NCBI GenBank assembly: GCA_947453725.1
Contig: CANGHH010000019.1
Coordinates: 1 to 64,000, forward strand
Reading direction: 5' to 3'
Source of the DNA: Betaproteobacteria bacterium
Lineage (GTDB): Bacteria > Pseudomonadota > Gammaproteobacteria > Burkholderiales > Burkholderiaceae_C
DNA: 64,000 nucleotides
This document shows, in pieces, positions 38,501 to 46,668 of the stretch; within the stretch, counting starts at the first letter, position 1; each line of letters begins with the position of its first letter. The notes below the pieces were generated by a model. It was given only the letters and a program-made list of their open reading frames with translations. It made no database searches and was not told the DNA's origin. Both the position numbers and the translations under genes were made by a program.

Positions 38501-39349
38501 TCAGCAGGGACGGATCTGGAAGCGCTGCAGCCAGGTGGTGAGCGCAGCGATCACCTGGCGGCGTTCGGGCTCGTTGAAGATCTCGTGGGCCAGCGTCGGG
38601 AAGGCGCGCGCGGTGACGGTCTCGGCGGGCGCCAGCCGCGCGAAGCCGGCGCTGCCGGCCGCGGCGACGCAGCGGTCGGCGCCGGCCCACATCAGCAGCG
38701 TCGGCGTGTTCCATTGCCCGGCGTGCTGCAGCACCAGTTCGCCCGCGTCGACGATGAACTGCGCCAGTTGCGGCGTGATGCGGCCGTGCACCAGCGGGTC
38801 TTCGCGGTAACGGCGAACGACAGCCGGGTCGCGGCTGATCCATGCCGGGTCCAGCCCGTTGGGCAACGGCAGGTCGGGCAGGGTGCGGGCCAGCAGCGTG
38901 ACCAGCGCGCCGCGCACGCGGCCCAGGCCGGCATCGAGGGCCGGCGAGGACAGCACCAGGCCATCGACGTCGCGGGCCCAGCGGGCAGCGTTGTGCAGCA
39001 GCGACTCGCCGACGAAGCGCGCGGCGATCAGGCCGCCCAGGCTGTGGCCGAGTAGCACATGCGGACCCGCGCCGGCTTGCCGCAGGTGGTCGATGACGGC
39101 CGCCAGATCGACCAGCAGCGTGTGCGCCCCGGCGATCTGGCCGCGCGCGCCTTCGCTGCGGCCATGGCCGCGCAGGTCGTGGCCCACGGCATGCCAGCCG
39201 GCGGCATTCAGCGCCGAGGCCAGGCCTTCGTAGCGGCCGATGTGCTCACCCAGGCCGTGCACGATCTGCACGGTGCCGTGCGCCGGGCCCTGGGCCGGCC
39301 AACGCCGCAGATGCAATCTCAGGCCGTCGCCGGTGAGCAGGGTTTCCAT
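38501..39349 (-). CDS. Alpha/beta hydrolase, monoacylglycerol lipase-like
   Basis: This 282-residue lysophospholipase/monoacylglycerol lipase-type hydrolase has the oxyanion region VQIVHGLGEHIGRYEGLA, GHDLRGHGRSEGARG, nucleophile elbow LLGHSLGGLIAARF with catalytic Ser, Asp in LLMWAGADRCV and His in FPTLAHEIFNEPER. It lies 23 bp upstream of the M20 gene on the same strand and is probably cotranscribed with it. Confidence 0.9.
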   Translation of the reverse strand: METLLTGDGLRLHLRRWPAQGPAHGTVQIVHGLGEHIGRYEGLASALNAAGWHAVGHDLRGHGRSEGARGQIAGAHTLLVDLAAVIDHLRQAGAGPHVLLGHSLGGLIAARFVGESLLHNAARWARDVDGLVLSSPALDAGLGRVRGALVTLLARTLPDLPLPNGLDPAWISRDPAVVRRYREDPLVHGRITPQLAQFIVDAGELVLQHAGQWNTPTLLMWAGADRCVAAAGSAGFARLAPAETVTARAFPTLAHEIFNEPERRQVIAALTTWLQRFQIRPC

Positions 39350-39390
39350 CGCTGGATTGGACCATGTCGACCGGACCGGGCCGCCCGCAC

Positions 39391-39774
39391 TCAGCCTGCG
39401 GCCGAAGGCATGCAGAAGACGTTGAGCTTGTTGCCATCGAGGTCGCGGAAGTAGCCGCAGTAAAAGCTGCCGTCGCCGCGCGGGCCGGCCGGGCCTTCGT
39501 CGGTGCCGCCGAGCGCCAGCGCCTTGGCGTGCACGGCGTTGACCGCTTGGGGCTCGAGCACGACCAGCCCGATCATGCTGCCGTTGCCCGGCGTGGCGGC
39601 CTGGCCGTCATAGGGCTTCATCACGGCCAGGCTGGGCTTGTCCATGCTCACGCCCCAGGCGATGCCGCGATCGGCGGTCCACAGGCGCTTGGCGCCGACT
39701 TCGGCCAGCAGGGCGTCGTAGAAGGCCGCGGCGCGGGGCAGGTCGTTGGTGCCCAAGGTGGCGTAGCCGATCAT
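39391..39774 (-). CDS. VOC-family (glyoxalase-fold) protein
   Basis: This 127-residue protein has the vicinal oxygen chelate fold: MIGYATLGTNDLPRAAAFYDALL at the N terminus and GSFYCGYFRDLDGNKLNVFCMP at the C terminus. Potential metal residues are visible, but the usual first His is replaced (GYATLGTND). Substrate unknown. It stands 41 bp upstream of the hydrolase gene on the same strand. Confidence 0.9.
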   Translation of the reverse strand: MIGYATLGTNDLPRAAAFYDALLAEVGAKRLWTADRGIAWGVSMDKPSLAVMKPYDGQAATPGNGSMIGLVVLEPQAVNAVHAKALALGGTDEGPAGPRGDGSFYCGYFRDLDGNKLNVFCMPSAAG

Positions 39775-39840
39775 GGGAGTCTCCGGGTTCTTGGATGGCG
39801 GCCCAGTTTAGAGGGCCTGGCAGGGCTGCGGCCACCAAGG

Positions 39841-39871
39841 AAAAAGCCGCGATGCCATCACGCATCGCGGC
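39841..39871 (-). terminator. Intrinsic terminator behind the carbohydrate-binding lipoprotein gene
   Basis: Read on the reverse strand, a 10-bp GC-rich stem (39862-39871 with 39846-39855) and a 6-base loop are followed by TTTTT. It starts 36 bp after the lipoprotein stop at 39907. Confidence 0.85.
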
Positions 39872-39906
39872 CTGGCGCCCGGCGCCGGGGTGACCGAACC
39901 GTCGCT

Positions 39907-42567
39907 TCAGTTGAACTTGATCGAACCGATGTTCAGGCCGTTCGGGTAGCCCGGAGGCGTCCCGGTGTCGGGCGTCGTGTACTGGATGGCGGTACCGGTC
40001 ATCAGCACGTTGACCTGAGCGATGTGCTTGAGCACTTGCGCCACCGTGGTGTCGCCACCGCAGCCCGCGACCAGCGTGAACGAAGAGAGCGGCAAGGTGT
40101 ACACGGAAGCCGCGCCCTGCTGCGTGGTGTTGAAGGTGGCGCTGATCTCCGAGCCGCCCGAACCCGTGCTGCAGCCGGCCGCGGCCGGGCCTTGCAGCAC
40201 CGCTTTCAAGGTCGGATAACTGCCCGCTGCACCCTTCAACTGCCCGAACTGCTGGTCGGGGCCCCAGACGTTGAGCTTGAGGTTGGCGAACGCCGAGACG
40301 TCGACCGTCGCGTTGCCCGGCGACTTGACGTAGGCACCGAAGTAGGCGTCTGTCAGCGCCGGCTTGCTCAGGCCCAGGCCGTAGTAGAAGTTGTGCACGC
40401 CGGCCGGGTCCTGCGCCGTGCCCGACACGCCGCCGTAGTCGTAGACCTTGGTGTTGGACAGGCGCGCATCGTAGAAGAAGCCCACATCGCCGCCCTGCAC
40501 CGACTTGGACGTCGACGGCAGGGCACCCACGTAGTCGTCGGCAAAGACGCCCCCGGCGAAGCCGGCGCCCGCGCCGCCCGCGGCTGCCGTGCCGTAGAAG
40601 TGGATGTTGTCGACGTAGACCGTGCCGCCCGTGTTGGGCTCGAGCTTGATCTGGGCGATCTTGGTCTTGTCGGGCGAGGTGAACAGCGCCATGTCGATGT
40701 CGATCGCATTCCAGCTACCCGGCGTCACCGTCTTGGTGATGCCGTTCTCGGCGCCGCCGCCGATCAGCGAAACCTTCACGCTCGTCACGTCGGGCGAGAA
40801 CATGTCCAGATGCAGGGTGCCCTTGGTCGAGACATTGACCTCGTTGCCGGTCCAGTCGATGCCCTGGTAGAGGAAAGGCGCGCCGGTGAAGACGTACTTC
40901 TCGGACTTGTTCGACGCAATGGTCACCTCGCTGCGCGTGATCGACGTGCCCTGGCCCCAATCGGGCGCCATCGACAGGCCCGTCACCGAAGCCGCGTCGC
41001 TGTAGATCACGGTCGAGCCCGCGGGAATCACCGTCGTCGGCGCGCAGGTCGGGGTCGTCGTGCCGCAGCTCGCGCCACCCGAGGTGCCGCCGTAGAAGTA
41101 GATGTTGTCGACGTAGAGCGTGCCAGCCGTGGCCGGCTCGAGCTTGATCTGGCCGATCTTGGTCTTGTCGCCGGCCGTGAACAGCGCCAGGTCGATGTCG
41201 ATCGAGTTCCAGGTACCCGGCGTGACGGCCTTGGTGACCGCGCTTTCCGCGCCGCCGCCGATGATCGATACCTTCACGCTCGTGATGTCAGGCGCGAAGA
41301 AGTCGAGGTGCAAGGTCGTCTTGGTGGAGACGTTGACCTCGTTGCCGGTCCAGTCGATGCCCTGGTAGAGGAAGGGCGCGCCGGTGAAGACGTACTTCTC
41401 GGACTTGTTCGACGCAATGGTCACCTCGCTGCGCGTGATCGCAGTGCCCTGGCCCCAATCGGGCGCCATCGACAGACCCGTCACCGACGCGGCGTCGCTG
41501 TAGATCACGGTGGAACCGGCCGGAATCGCCGTCGTCGGCGCGCAGGTCGGCGCCGTCGTGCCGCAACTGCCGCCACCGGCCACGGCGCCCGGCAGGAAGG
41601 TCAGGTCGTCGAAGTAGTAGGTCTTCAGCACCGCCGCCGACTTGGCGCGGCCGAAGTCGAAGAAGACCGTCGCCTTGTTGTAGTTCAAGGCCACGTTCAG
41701 GGCCGAGGTGCCCGCCGAGGGGGTCGCGAAGTTGAAGGTCAGTGTCTGCCAGCCGCCGGCGGTGGTGACGGTGGCTTCGGTCTCGACCGACTTGGTCGGG
41801 TCGGTGGAATCCTCGACCTTCAGCCGCACCGGGATGCCGGCGTCGGGCGACCAGACGCGCAGCGTCATGCGCGTGTCGGTGACGTTGAACGGGATCTTCG
41901 GCGACAGGCCGGTCTGCACACCGGCCGCGCTGGTGGCCGTGATCGTCGTGCCGGCGTAGGTCTCGGACCCGGCGGCACGAACCACCTTGGCGACCTTGTT
42001 GGCGGCGTTGGTCGGGTCGGCGACGATGGTCGAGTCTTCAGCGCCGCCGAAGCCGACCAGGCCGTAGCCGACGCTGGCCGAGTCGAAGGCGACCGGCAGG
42101 GCCATCTGCGTCAGCACGATCGTGTTGTAGGCCTGCTGCGCGGTGGCGCCGGCGCTGTTGCTGTTGCCCGCCAGGTCGCTGAACGTCGATGCGGCCACGC
42201 TGACGTTGACGGTGCCGGTGGTGTTGGCCGTCGGCGTCACGAGCAGCGTCGCCTGGGTGGCGCTGACCTTGGTGAAGGTGCCGGCCGTGCCGCCGGTGAC
42301 GACCACGTCGCTGGCGGTGAAGCTGGCGCCGACGTCCTTGCTGAAGACGAAGGTGAAGGTCACCGGGCCGGTGGCGGTGGCCGCCGGCGTGTCGTCGAAG
42401 ATCGTCACCGTCGGCGCCTTGGTGTCGGGCGCCGGCGCGGTGGTGCCCGCGTTGATGACCGAGGACCCGGGCGGCGGGCTGGCGTCGCCACCGCCGCAGG
42501 CGGTGACCAGCAACGAGGTCGCCGCCGCCGTGGCGGTGAGTGCGAAAAGCTTCGTGAGTCGGTTCAT
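39907..42567 (-). CDS. Lipoprotein with Ig-like and duplicated carbohydrate-binding-like modules
   Basis: This 886-residue lipoprotein has a signal peptide ending in lipobox VTAC (Cys24). A Big/SwmB-like Ig domain (about 45-140) carries FTFVFSKDVGASFTASDVVV. It is followed by a beta-sandwich (about 150-330) and two near-identical 160-residue modules, each starting SCGTT and ending YVDNI-FYG, then a C-terminal domain (about 660-886). Beta-sandwich modules of this look usually bind polysaccharide, and I see no catalytic motif. A regulon operator lies 75 bp upstream of ATG 42567. It probably captures beta-glucan at the cell surface, a role inferred from context. Confidence 0.85.
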   Translation of the reverse strand: MNRLTKLFALTATAAATSLLVTACGGGDASPPPGSSVINAGTTAPAPDTKAPTVTIFDDTPAATATGPVTFTFVFSKDVGASFTASDVVVTGGTAGTFTKVSATQATLLVTPTANTTGTVNVSVAASTFSDLAGNSNSAGATAQQAYNTIVLTQMALPVAFDSASVGYGLVGFGGAEDSTIVADPTNAANKVAKVVRAAGSETYAGTTITATSAAGVQTGLSPKIPFNVTDTRMTLRVWSPDAGIPVRLKVEDSTDPTKSVETEATVTTAGGWQTLTFNFATPSAGTSALNVALNYNKATVFFDFGRAKSAAVLKTYYFDDLTFLPGAVAGGGSCGTTAPTCAPTTAIPAGSTVIYSDAASVTGLSMAPDWGQGTAITRSEVTIASNKSEKYVFTGAPFLYQGIDWTGNEVNVSTKTTLHLDFFAPDITSVKVSIIGGGAESAVTKAVTPGTWNSIDIDLALFTAGDKTKIGQIKLEPATAGTLYVDNIYFYGGTSGGASCGTTTPTCAPTTVIPAGSTVIYSDAASVTGLSMAPDWGQGTSITRSEVTIASNKSEKYVFTGAPFLYQGIDWTGNEVNVSTKGTLHLDMFSPDVTSVKVSLIGGGAENGITKTVTPGSWNAIDIDMALFTSPDKTKIAQIKLEPNTGGTVYVDNIHFYGTAAAGGAGAGFAGGVFADDYVGALPSTSKSVQGGDVGFFYDARLSNTKVYDYGGVSGTAQDPAGVHNFYYGLGLSKPALTDAYFGAYVKSPGNATVDVSAFANLKLNVWGPDQQFGQLKGAAGSYPTLKAVLQGPAAAGCSTGSGGSEISATFNTTQQGAASVYTLPLSSFTLVAGCGGDTTVAQVLKHIAQVNVLMTGTAIQYTTPDTGTPPGYPNGLNIGSIKFN
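40591..41070 (-). repeat. 480-bp intragenic module, copy 2
   Basis: It encodes the second 160-residue module. Long runs such as AGSTVIYSDAASVTGLSMAP and KYVFTGAPFLYQGIDWTGNE are identical to those in copy 1. The period is 498 bp, including an 18-bp linker. Confidence 0.9.
41089..41568 (-). repeat. 480-bp intragenic module, copy 1
   Basis: It encodes the first 160-residue module. The two copies have the same length without gaps and large stretches of identical DNA, which points to a recent duplication or ongoing gene conversion. Confidence 0.9.
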
Positions 42568-42641
42568 GGTGTCTTCCTGACTGGAGCGAGGAGCGATGGC
42601 GCCCCGATCGGTGATGCGGTTCATGAAACTGGAAAATGCTA

Positions 42642-42690
42642 TGAAAGCGCTTTCAGCATTCAGCTTAAAGCGTCACCGGGTGCATGGCAA
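42642..42690 (-). promoter_or_regulatory. Promoter and LacI-type operator of the carbohydrate-binding lipoprotein gene
   Basis: The perfect palindrome TGAAAGCGCTTTCA lies at 42642-42655. On the reverse strand a possible -35 TTGCCA (42685-42690) and a weak -10 TAAGCT (42662-42667) are 17 bp apart, with the palindrome directly downstream of the -10. This is the layout expected for steric repression. Identical palindromes stand before three other units of the locus. Confidence 0.7.
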
Positions 42691-42722
42691 GCGCCGCTCA
42701 CCCTGTGCTTTCCCTTAGACGG

Positions 42723-45062
42723 TCAAGGCGAACGGCCGAGCGTGCCGGGCGCGACGACGAGCTGCTGGCCGTCGCTGAAATGCACCGTGATCGGCAGGGC
42801 GCTGGCGTTGAAGGCCAGGTGGCTGCGCCGGCCGTCGGCCCGCTTGAACACCTGGTAGAGCGCGGTGTCGGCGGTCACGCCGAAGTCCGGCTTGCCCATC
42901 GCCTGCATGCTGAGCATCCAGTGCAGCGTGTGCGTGGCGGTGTTGCCGTCCTGCACGCTGCCGCGCGGCTTGAACCGGGCCAGCGCCGCCGCCGGGTCGG
43001 CCAGTGCCAGGTACTTGGCGAAGACGTCCTGCCAGATGTCTTCGGGCGGCGGGTTGGGCGGGAACTTGCCGCGCTGCTTGTAGGCCGCGCTTTCGCTTTC
43101 CATCGCGGCCAGGTTGCGCTCGATGAACGCCGGGTCGCGCCCGAGGTAGGTCGAGAAGCCGGCCACCGGCAGCAGGTTGATGCCGTGGATCTGCCGCGGC
43201 TCGTCGGTCCACCAGGTGTTGTGCACGAACATGCCGCCGAAGACCATGCTGGTCTCGACCGGCTTGTACCCGGGCGGGAAGACCAGGTGGTGGCGGTCGA
43301 ACCAGTAGTGGTCGATGGCGTTGGTCTCGTTGGCGTAGAGGTAGATGCCGAGGTCGCGCAGTTCGCGGTTGCCGGTGACCTCGCCCCACAGGATCAGTGC
43401 GGCCCAGGCGTTGACGGCCTCGCTCGACGATTCCTGGTTGTTGCCGAAGTTGCCGTATGGGCCGACGCCACCGATGCCCACGGCCCAGGAATGGCCCTCG
43501 TAGGCGTCGTGGTTGCGGAGGTAGGGGAAGTCGGCGCTGCCGCGCTGGGTATTGGCGATGTCCTTGATGAGCAATTCGACCACCGCGCCGTAGCGCTCCT
43601 TGGCGGCCCAGGCGGGGTCGCGCAGCGCGATTTCGGCGGCGGCGCGTATCCAGTAGCCGTAGTGGAAGTGGTGGTCGTTCATCTGCTCGACCGAGAAGAA
43701 TTCGTCCGGGTACGCCACCAGCGTGCCCAGCTTCCTGTCGAGCATGAAGTAGCTGGCCTTGCCTGTGCCGCCGAACCAGAATTCCATGCGCTCCTTGGCC
43801 AGCGCCAGCAACTGGTCGCGTTCGCTGATCAGGCCTTGCTGCTCGGCCACCGCAGCGAGCTGGGTCACGCGCGTCAGGCCCAGGCCGGCCCAGTAGGGGC
43901 TGACGCGCCAGTTGTCGGGGTTCTCGCGACTGGGCAGCAGGTCGCGCCTGCGGCGGAAGTCGCGCTTGAATTCATCGTTGAAGGCGGCCAGGCCCGGGCC
44001 GTCGGCCAGCCCCGGCCAGTGCGGCAGGAAGCCCTGCCAGGGCCGCTCGGTCTTGAAGCCCGCAGCGGCCAGCAGGCGCAGCTTGCCGCGCACGGTGTCG
44101 TAGGCCGGGCCCAGCCGGTCGGCGACCGATCGGTTCTCGAACCAGTGGTGCGGGTACAGACCCAGCAGCGGGCCCCGGTCGGCGCCTTCCATCACCCGCG
44201 TCTTGGCGGCGAAGGTCGTTTCCACCTTGGCGGCGGCCGCGTCGTAGGCCCAGCTGACCGTGGTGTCGGTGACGAAGGCGTAGGCGTGGCTGGCGAGCAG
44301 CTGCAGGGTTTCGGGCTGTTCGTCGGGCAACGCCGCCGCCGAGAAGTAGCCCTTGCCCTCGGGCAGGCGGCCGGCCCATTCGGTCGGCGACAGCTGTTCC
44401 CAGCGCACGCCGGTCGGGCCGAAGATGACGTAGGCCGTGCCCTTGACGCGCAGGCCGAGCTGGCGGGCGTCGGTGACGGCTGCAAGGCGCTCGGCCGGCG
44501 CCGGCAGGCGGATGCGCAGATCGCCGCGGCTGAGCTGGAAGTAGGCGTAGGGGCTGCCGTGGCCGATCGTGACCAGCAGCTGGTCGGCGCCGCGGGCCAT
44601 GCTGATGTCGACCGACCAGTCGGACACCCGAGCCAGCCGCGCCGGCTCGGGCTCGAAGGCCAGCGGCGAGAAGACCAGCGCGTCGCTGTGCGGGTAGGCG
44701 ACCACGTGCTCGGGGCTGACGCTGAAGGGAATCAGTGCCGCCACCTCGGCCGCGCCTTGCCGGCGCGGCAGGGCCATCTCGAAGCCGGCCGGTGTGGTCT
44801 TGAAACTCAGCGGCTGCGCGAAGAGCGGGCCGGGTGTGCGGTTGAAGGCCAGCGTCGAATACCACTGGCTGCTCGGCGCGGCCTGCTGCACCAGGGCTGC
44901 GGTGCGCAGCGGCGCGACCGGCGGTGCCTGGTCGCTGCCCTTGGGTTGCAGCAGCACGGTGGCGGCGCCCACTTTCATCGTCGCCGCCGGTTGTGCCCAG
45001 CCGAAGGCGACCGTACCGAGGGCCAGTGTCGCCCCGCACAAGACCTGCTTGATCCGTTCCAT
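42723..45062 (-). CDS. GH81 endo-1,3-beta-glucanase, secreted
   Basis: This 779-residue inverting glycoside hydrolase cuts internal beta-1,3-glucan bonds. A signal peptide (about 1-23, VLCGATLALGTVAFGWAQ) is present without a lipobox. GH81 signatures are MNDHHFHYGYWIRAAAEIA with the catalytic Asp near 463, RNHDAYEGHSWAVG, and GNNQESSSEAVNAW with Glu544 and Glu548. The N-terminal beta-sandwich shows SSQWYSTLAF. Full family length. ATG 45062 follows an operator by 47 bp. An in-frame upstream start at 45101 would overlap the promoter and is rejected. It is divergent from the porin gene. Confidence 0.95.
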   Translation of the reverse strand: MERIKQVLCGATLALGTVAFGWAQPAATMKVGAATVLLQPKGSDQAPPVAPLRTAALVQQAAPSSQWYSTLAFNRTPGPLFAQPLSFKTTPAGFEMALPRRQGAAEVAALIPFSVSPEHVVAYPHSDALVFSPLAFEPEPARLARVSDWSVDISMARGADQLLVTIGHGSPYAYFQLSRGDLRIRLPAPAERLAAVTDARQLGLRVKGTAYVIFGPTGVRWEQLSPTEWAGRLPEGKGYFSAAALPDEQPETLQLLASHAYAFVTDTTVSWAYDAAAAKVETTFAAKTRVMEGADRGPLLGLYPHHWFENRSVADRLGPAYDTVRGKLRLLAAAGFKTERPWQGFLPHWPGLADGPGLAAFNDEFKRDFRRRRDLLPSRENPDNWRVSPYWAGLGLTRVTQLAAVAEQQGLISERDQLLALAKERMEFWFGGTGKASYFMLDRKLGTLVAYPDEFFSVEQMNDHHFHYGYWIRAAAEIALRDPAWAAKERYGAVVELLIKDIANTQRGSADFPYLRNHDAYEGHSWAVGIGGVGPYGNFGNNQESSSEAVNAWAALILWGEVTGNRELRDLGIYLYANETNAIDHYWFDRHHLVFPPGYKPVETSMVFGGMFVHNTWWTDEPRQIHGINLLPVAGFSTYLGRDPAFIERNLAAMESESAAYKQRGKFPPNPPPEDIWQDVFAKYLALADPAAALARFKPRGSVQDGNTATHTLHWMLSMQAMGKPDFGVTADTALYQVFKRADGRRSHLAFNASALPITVHFSDGQQLVVAPGTLGRSP

Positions 45063-45103
45063 CGACAGCCTCCCTGCGGGCCGGATCGATCCGGCCGACA
45101 CCT

Positions 45104-45122
45104 ATTATTGAAAGCGCTTTCA
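45104..45122 (-). promoter_or_regulatory. LacI-type operator in the GH81 promoter
   Basis: The perfect palindrome TGAAAGCGCTTTCA is at 45109-45122. On the reverse strand it runs straight into AATAAT (45104-45109), a good -10 candidate, so the operator would fill the -35/-10 spacer. No clear -35 is seen. Confidence 0.7.
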
Positions 45123-45200
45123 TCAAGCCATCCCGGGGCTTACCCGGACGCCTCGCGGCTTGACCGCCGGGCCCGCGGGAAAACACGGGGCGCGCGGCCG

Positions 45201-45246
45201 TTGACGGCCGGACGGACCATCGACTAATCTGCTGAAAGCGCTTTCA
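45201..45246 (+). promoter_or_regulatory. Promoter and LacI-type operator of the porin-GH17-GH30 unit
   Basis: TTGACG at 45201-45206 and TAATCT at 45225-45230 (18-bp spacer) are followed by the palindrome TGAAAGCGCTTTCA at 45233-45246, covering the expected start of transcription. It lies 60 bp upstream of the porin ATG. The centre-to-centre distance to the divergent GH81 operator is 124 bp, close to twelve helical turns, so cooperative looping is possible. Confidence 0.75.
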
Positions 45247-45305
45247 CGGTTCCCGCCGAACCCGGCCCACTTTCCATTCCGCGCGCCTTGACCGGCGACA
45301 CGAAC

Positions 45306-46631
45306 ATGAAACCACTCTTCCCGTCCCTTGTGCCCCACCTGCTTGCGGCTGCCGTCGGGCTGATGGTGGCAGGCGCTGCGCAGGCCATCGACTACGGACC
45401 GTTCAGCCTGAACGGTTTCGCCAAGGCCGAGCTGACGCCGGTGTGGCCCTACTGCGACAACTGCCAGCTCGCTGCCGGTGAGGACAAGCAGCGCTACTGG
45501 GCCGACCCGGTCCGGCAGAACCAGAGTTATGACACGCACGCGGCGCATGTCACGCTGTTTCAGCCCTATCTGGGTGTGAAGACCGACGTCGGCCGCGGCT
45601 TCAAGGTCGGCGCGCTGCTCAGCCAGCGCTTCCGCGACGGCAAGGAAGACTACAAGGGCTTCTATTACGACCGGAACGTCTACCTCAGCAACGACGACTA
45701 CGGCAGCCTGCGCGTCGGCGCGATGACCACCCGCGGCTGGAGCGTCGCCGACTACCCCTACGGCACCGCGGTGGGCGTCGCCGACGTCTGGGGTTCCAGC
45801 GGCGCCGGCTATGGCATCCTGACGCGGGCGGTGCGCGCCGCCACGCGACCGCTGGACGTCTTCCAGGGCGACCTGGTGCTGGAAGCCAGCTACGACATCG
45901 GCAAGTCCGGGTGGGAGAAGAACAAGCCACGCTTCCTGGAGCTCTATGCCCAGTTCCACAAGGGCGACCTGGTGCTCGACGCGATGTTCCAGTCGGCCAG
46001 GAACGGCACGCCGACGGCCTTCGGCCACGGTGTGTTCACCGGCCTGACGCCCTTCCCGGTGGACGACAGCAAGCTGGGCAGTTCCAGCCAGGGCATCGCG
46101 ATGGTGATGGGCCGCTACCAGGTCGACGGCAACTTCGAAGTCTCGGGCGGGCTGCGTGCCAACCACTGGAGCGGGGCCTACGCCGTGGTCACCACGCCGC
46201 CGAACACCAACACCGGCACCGGCCTGATCGACGAGGCGCGCTGGAACAACATGTTCAACGTCGACTGGACCAAGGACCTCGGCGGTGGCGTCTTCAAGGG
46301 CTACCCCGCGACCTCGCTCGACCTGATGCTCGGCCTGCGCTACCGCGTCGGGCCCTGGACGGCGTCCACTGGCATGGTGCACCTGGGGGCCGCGGCCACC
46401 TCGAACCCCACCGATCGCGGCCAGTCCAACGCCGCAACGATCAACACGGTGGGCATGAACTACAACTTCCGCAACGGCTTCGAGGTCTACAGCACGCTGG
46501 GCATGGTGCAGTACGCCAAGCTGGGCCTGTCGCCGATGTCCATGCCCGGCAACGCGGCCTTCACCAACGTCGATTCACGCGTCAAGACACGCGGCAACTG
46601 GCTCACGCTGGGTGCGGTCTATGTCTTCTGA
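45306..46631 (+). CDS. Outer-membrane porin of the beta-glucan locus
   Basis: This 441-residue protein has a signal peptide (about 1-26, GLMVAGAAQA) and a beta-barrel pattern of alternating strands, ending in the aromatic WLTLGAVYVF typical of outer-membrane proteins. Its N-terminal IDYGPFSLNGFAKAELTPVW resembles carbohydrate-selective porins of Proteobacteria more than general porins, although I cannot name the family. It probably admits beta-glucan oligosaccharides to the periplasm, replacing the SusC/SusD system of Bacteroidetes. First gene of an operon with GH17 and GH30. Confidence 0.85.
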   Translation: MKPLFPSLVPHLLAAAVGLMVAGAAQAIDYGPFSLNGFAKAELTPVWPYCDNCQLAAGEDKQRYWADPVRQNQSYDTHAAHVTLFQPYLGVKTDVGRGFKVGALLSQRFRDGKEDYKGFYYDRNVYLSNDDYGSLRVGAMTTRGWSVADYPYGTAVGVADVWGSSGAGYGILTRAVRAATRPLDVFQGDLVLEASYDIGKSGWEKNKPRFLELYAQFHKGDLVLDAMFQSARNGTPTAFGHGVFTGLTPFPVDDSKLGSSSQGIAMVMGRYQVDGNFEVSGGLRANHWSGAYAVVTTPPNTNTGTGLIDEARWNNMFNVDWTKDLGGGVFKGYPATSLDLMLGLRYRVGPWTASTGMVHLGAAATSNPTDRGQSNAATINTVGMNYNFRNGFEVYSTLGMVQYAKLGLSPMSMPGNAAFTNVDSRVKTRGNWLTLGAVYVF

Positions 46632-46668
46632 ATCGACTTCTGAAATGCACGAGCCCGAGGTCCAGGCC

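Noticed and set aside
39364..42858. 1164-codon forward frame opposite the carbohydrate-binding lipoprotein
   Set aside because: It is a high-GC shadow frame rich in Arg, Gly and Val, while the opposite strand encodes a signal peptide and recognisable modules.
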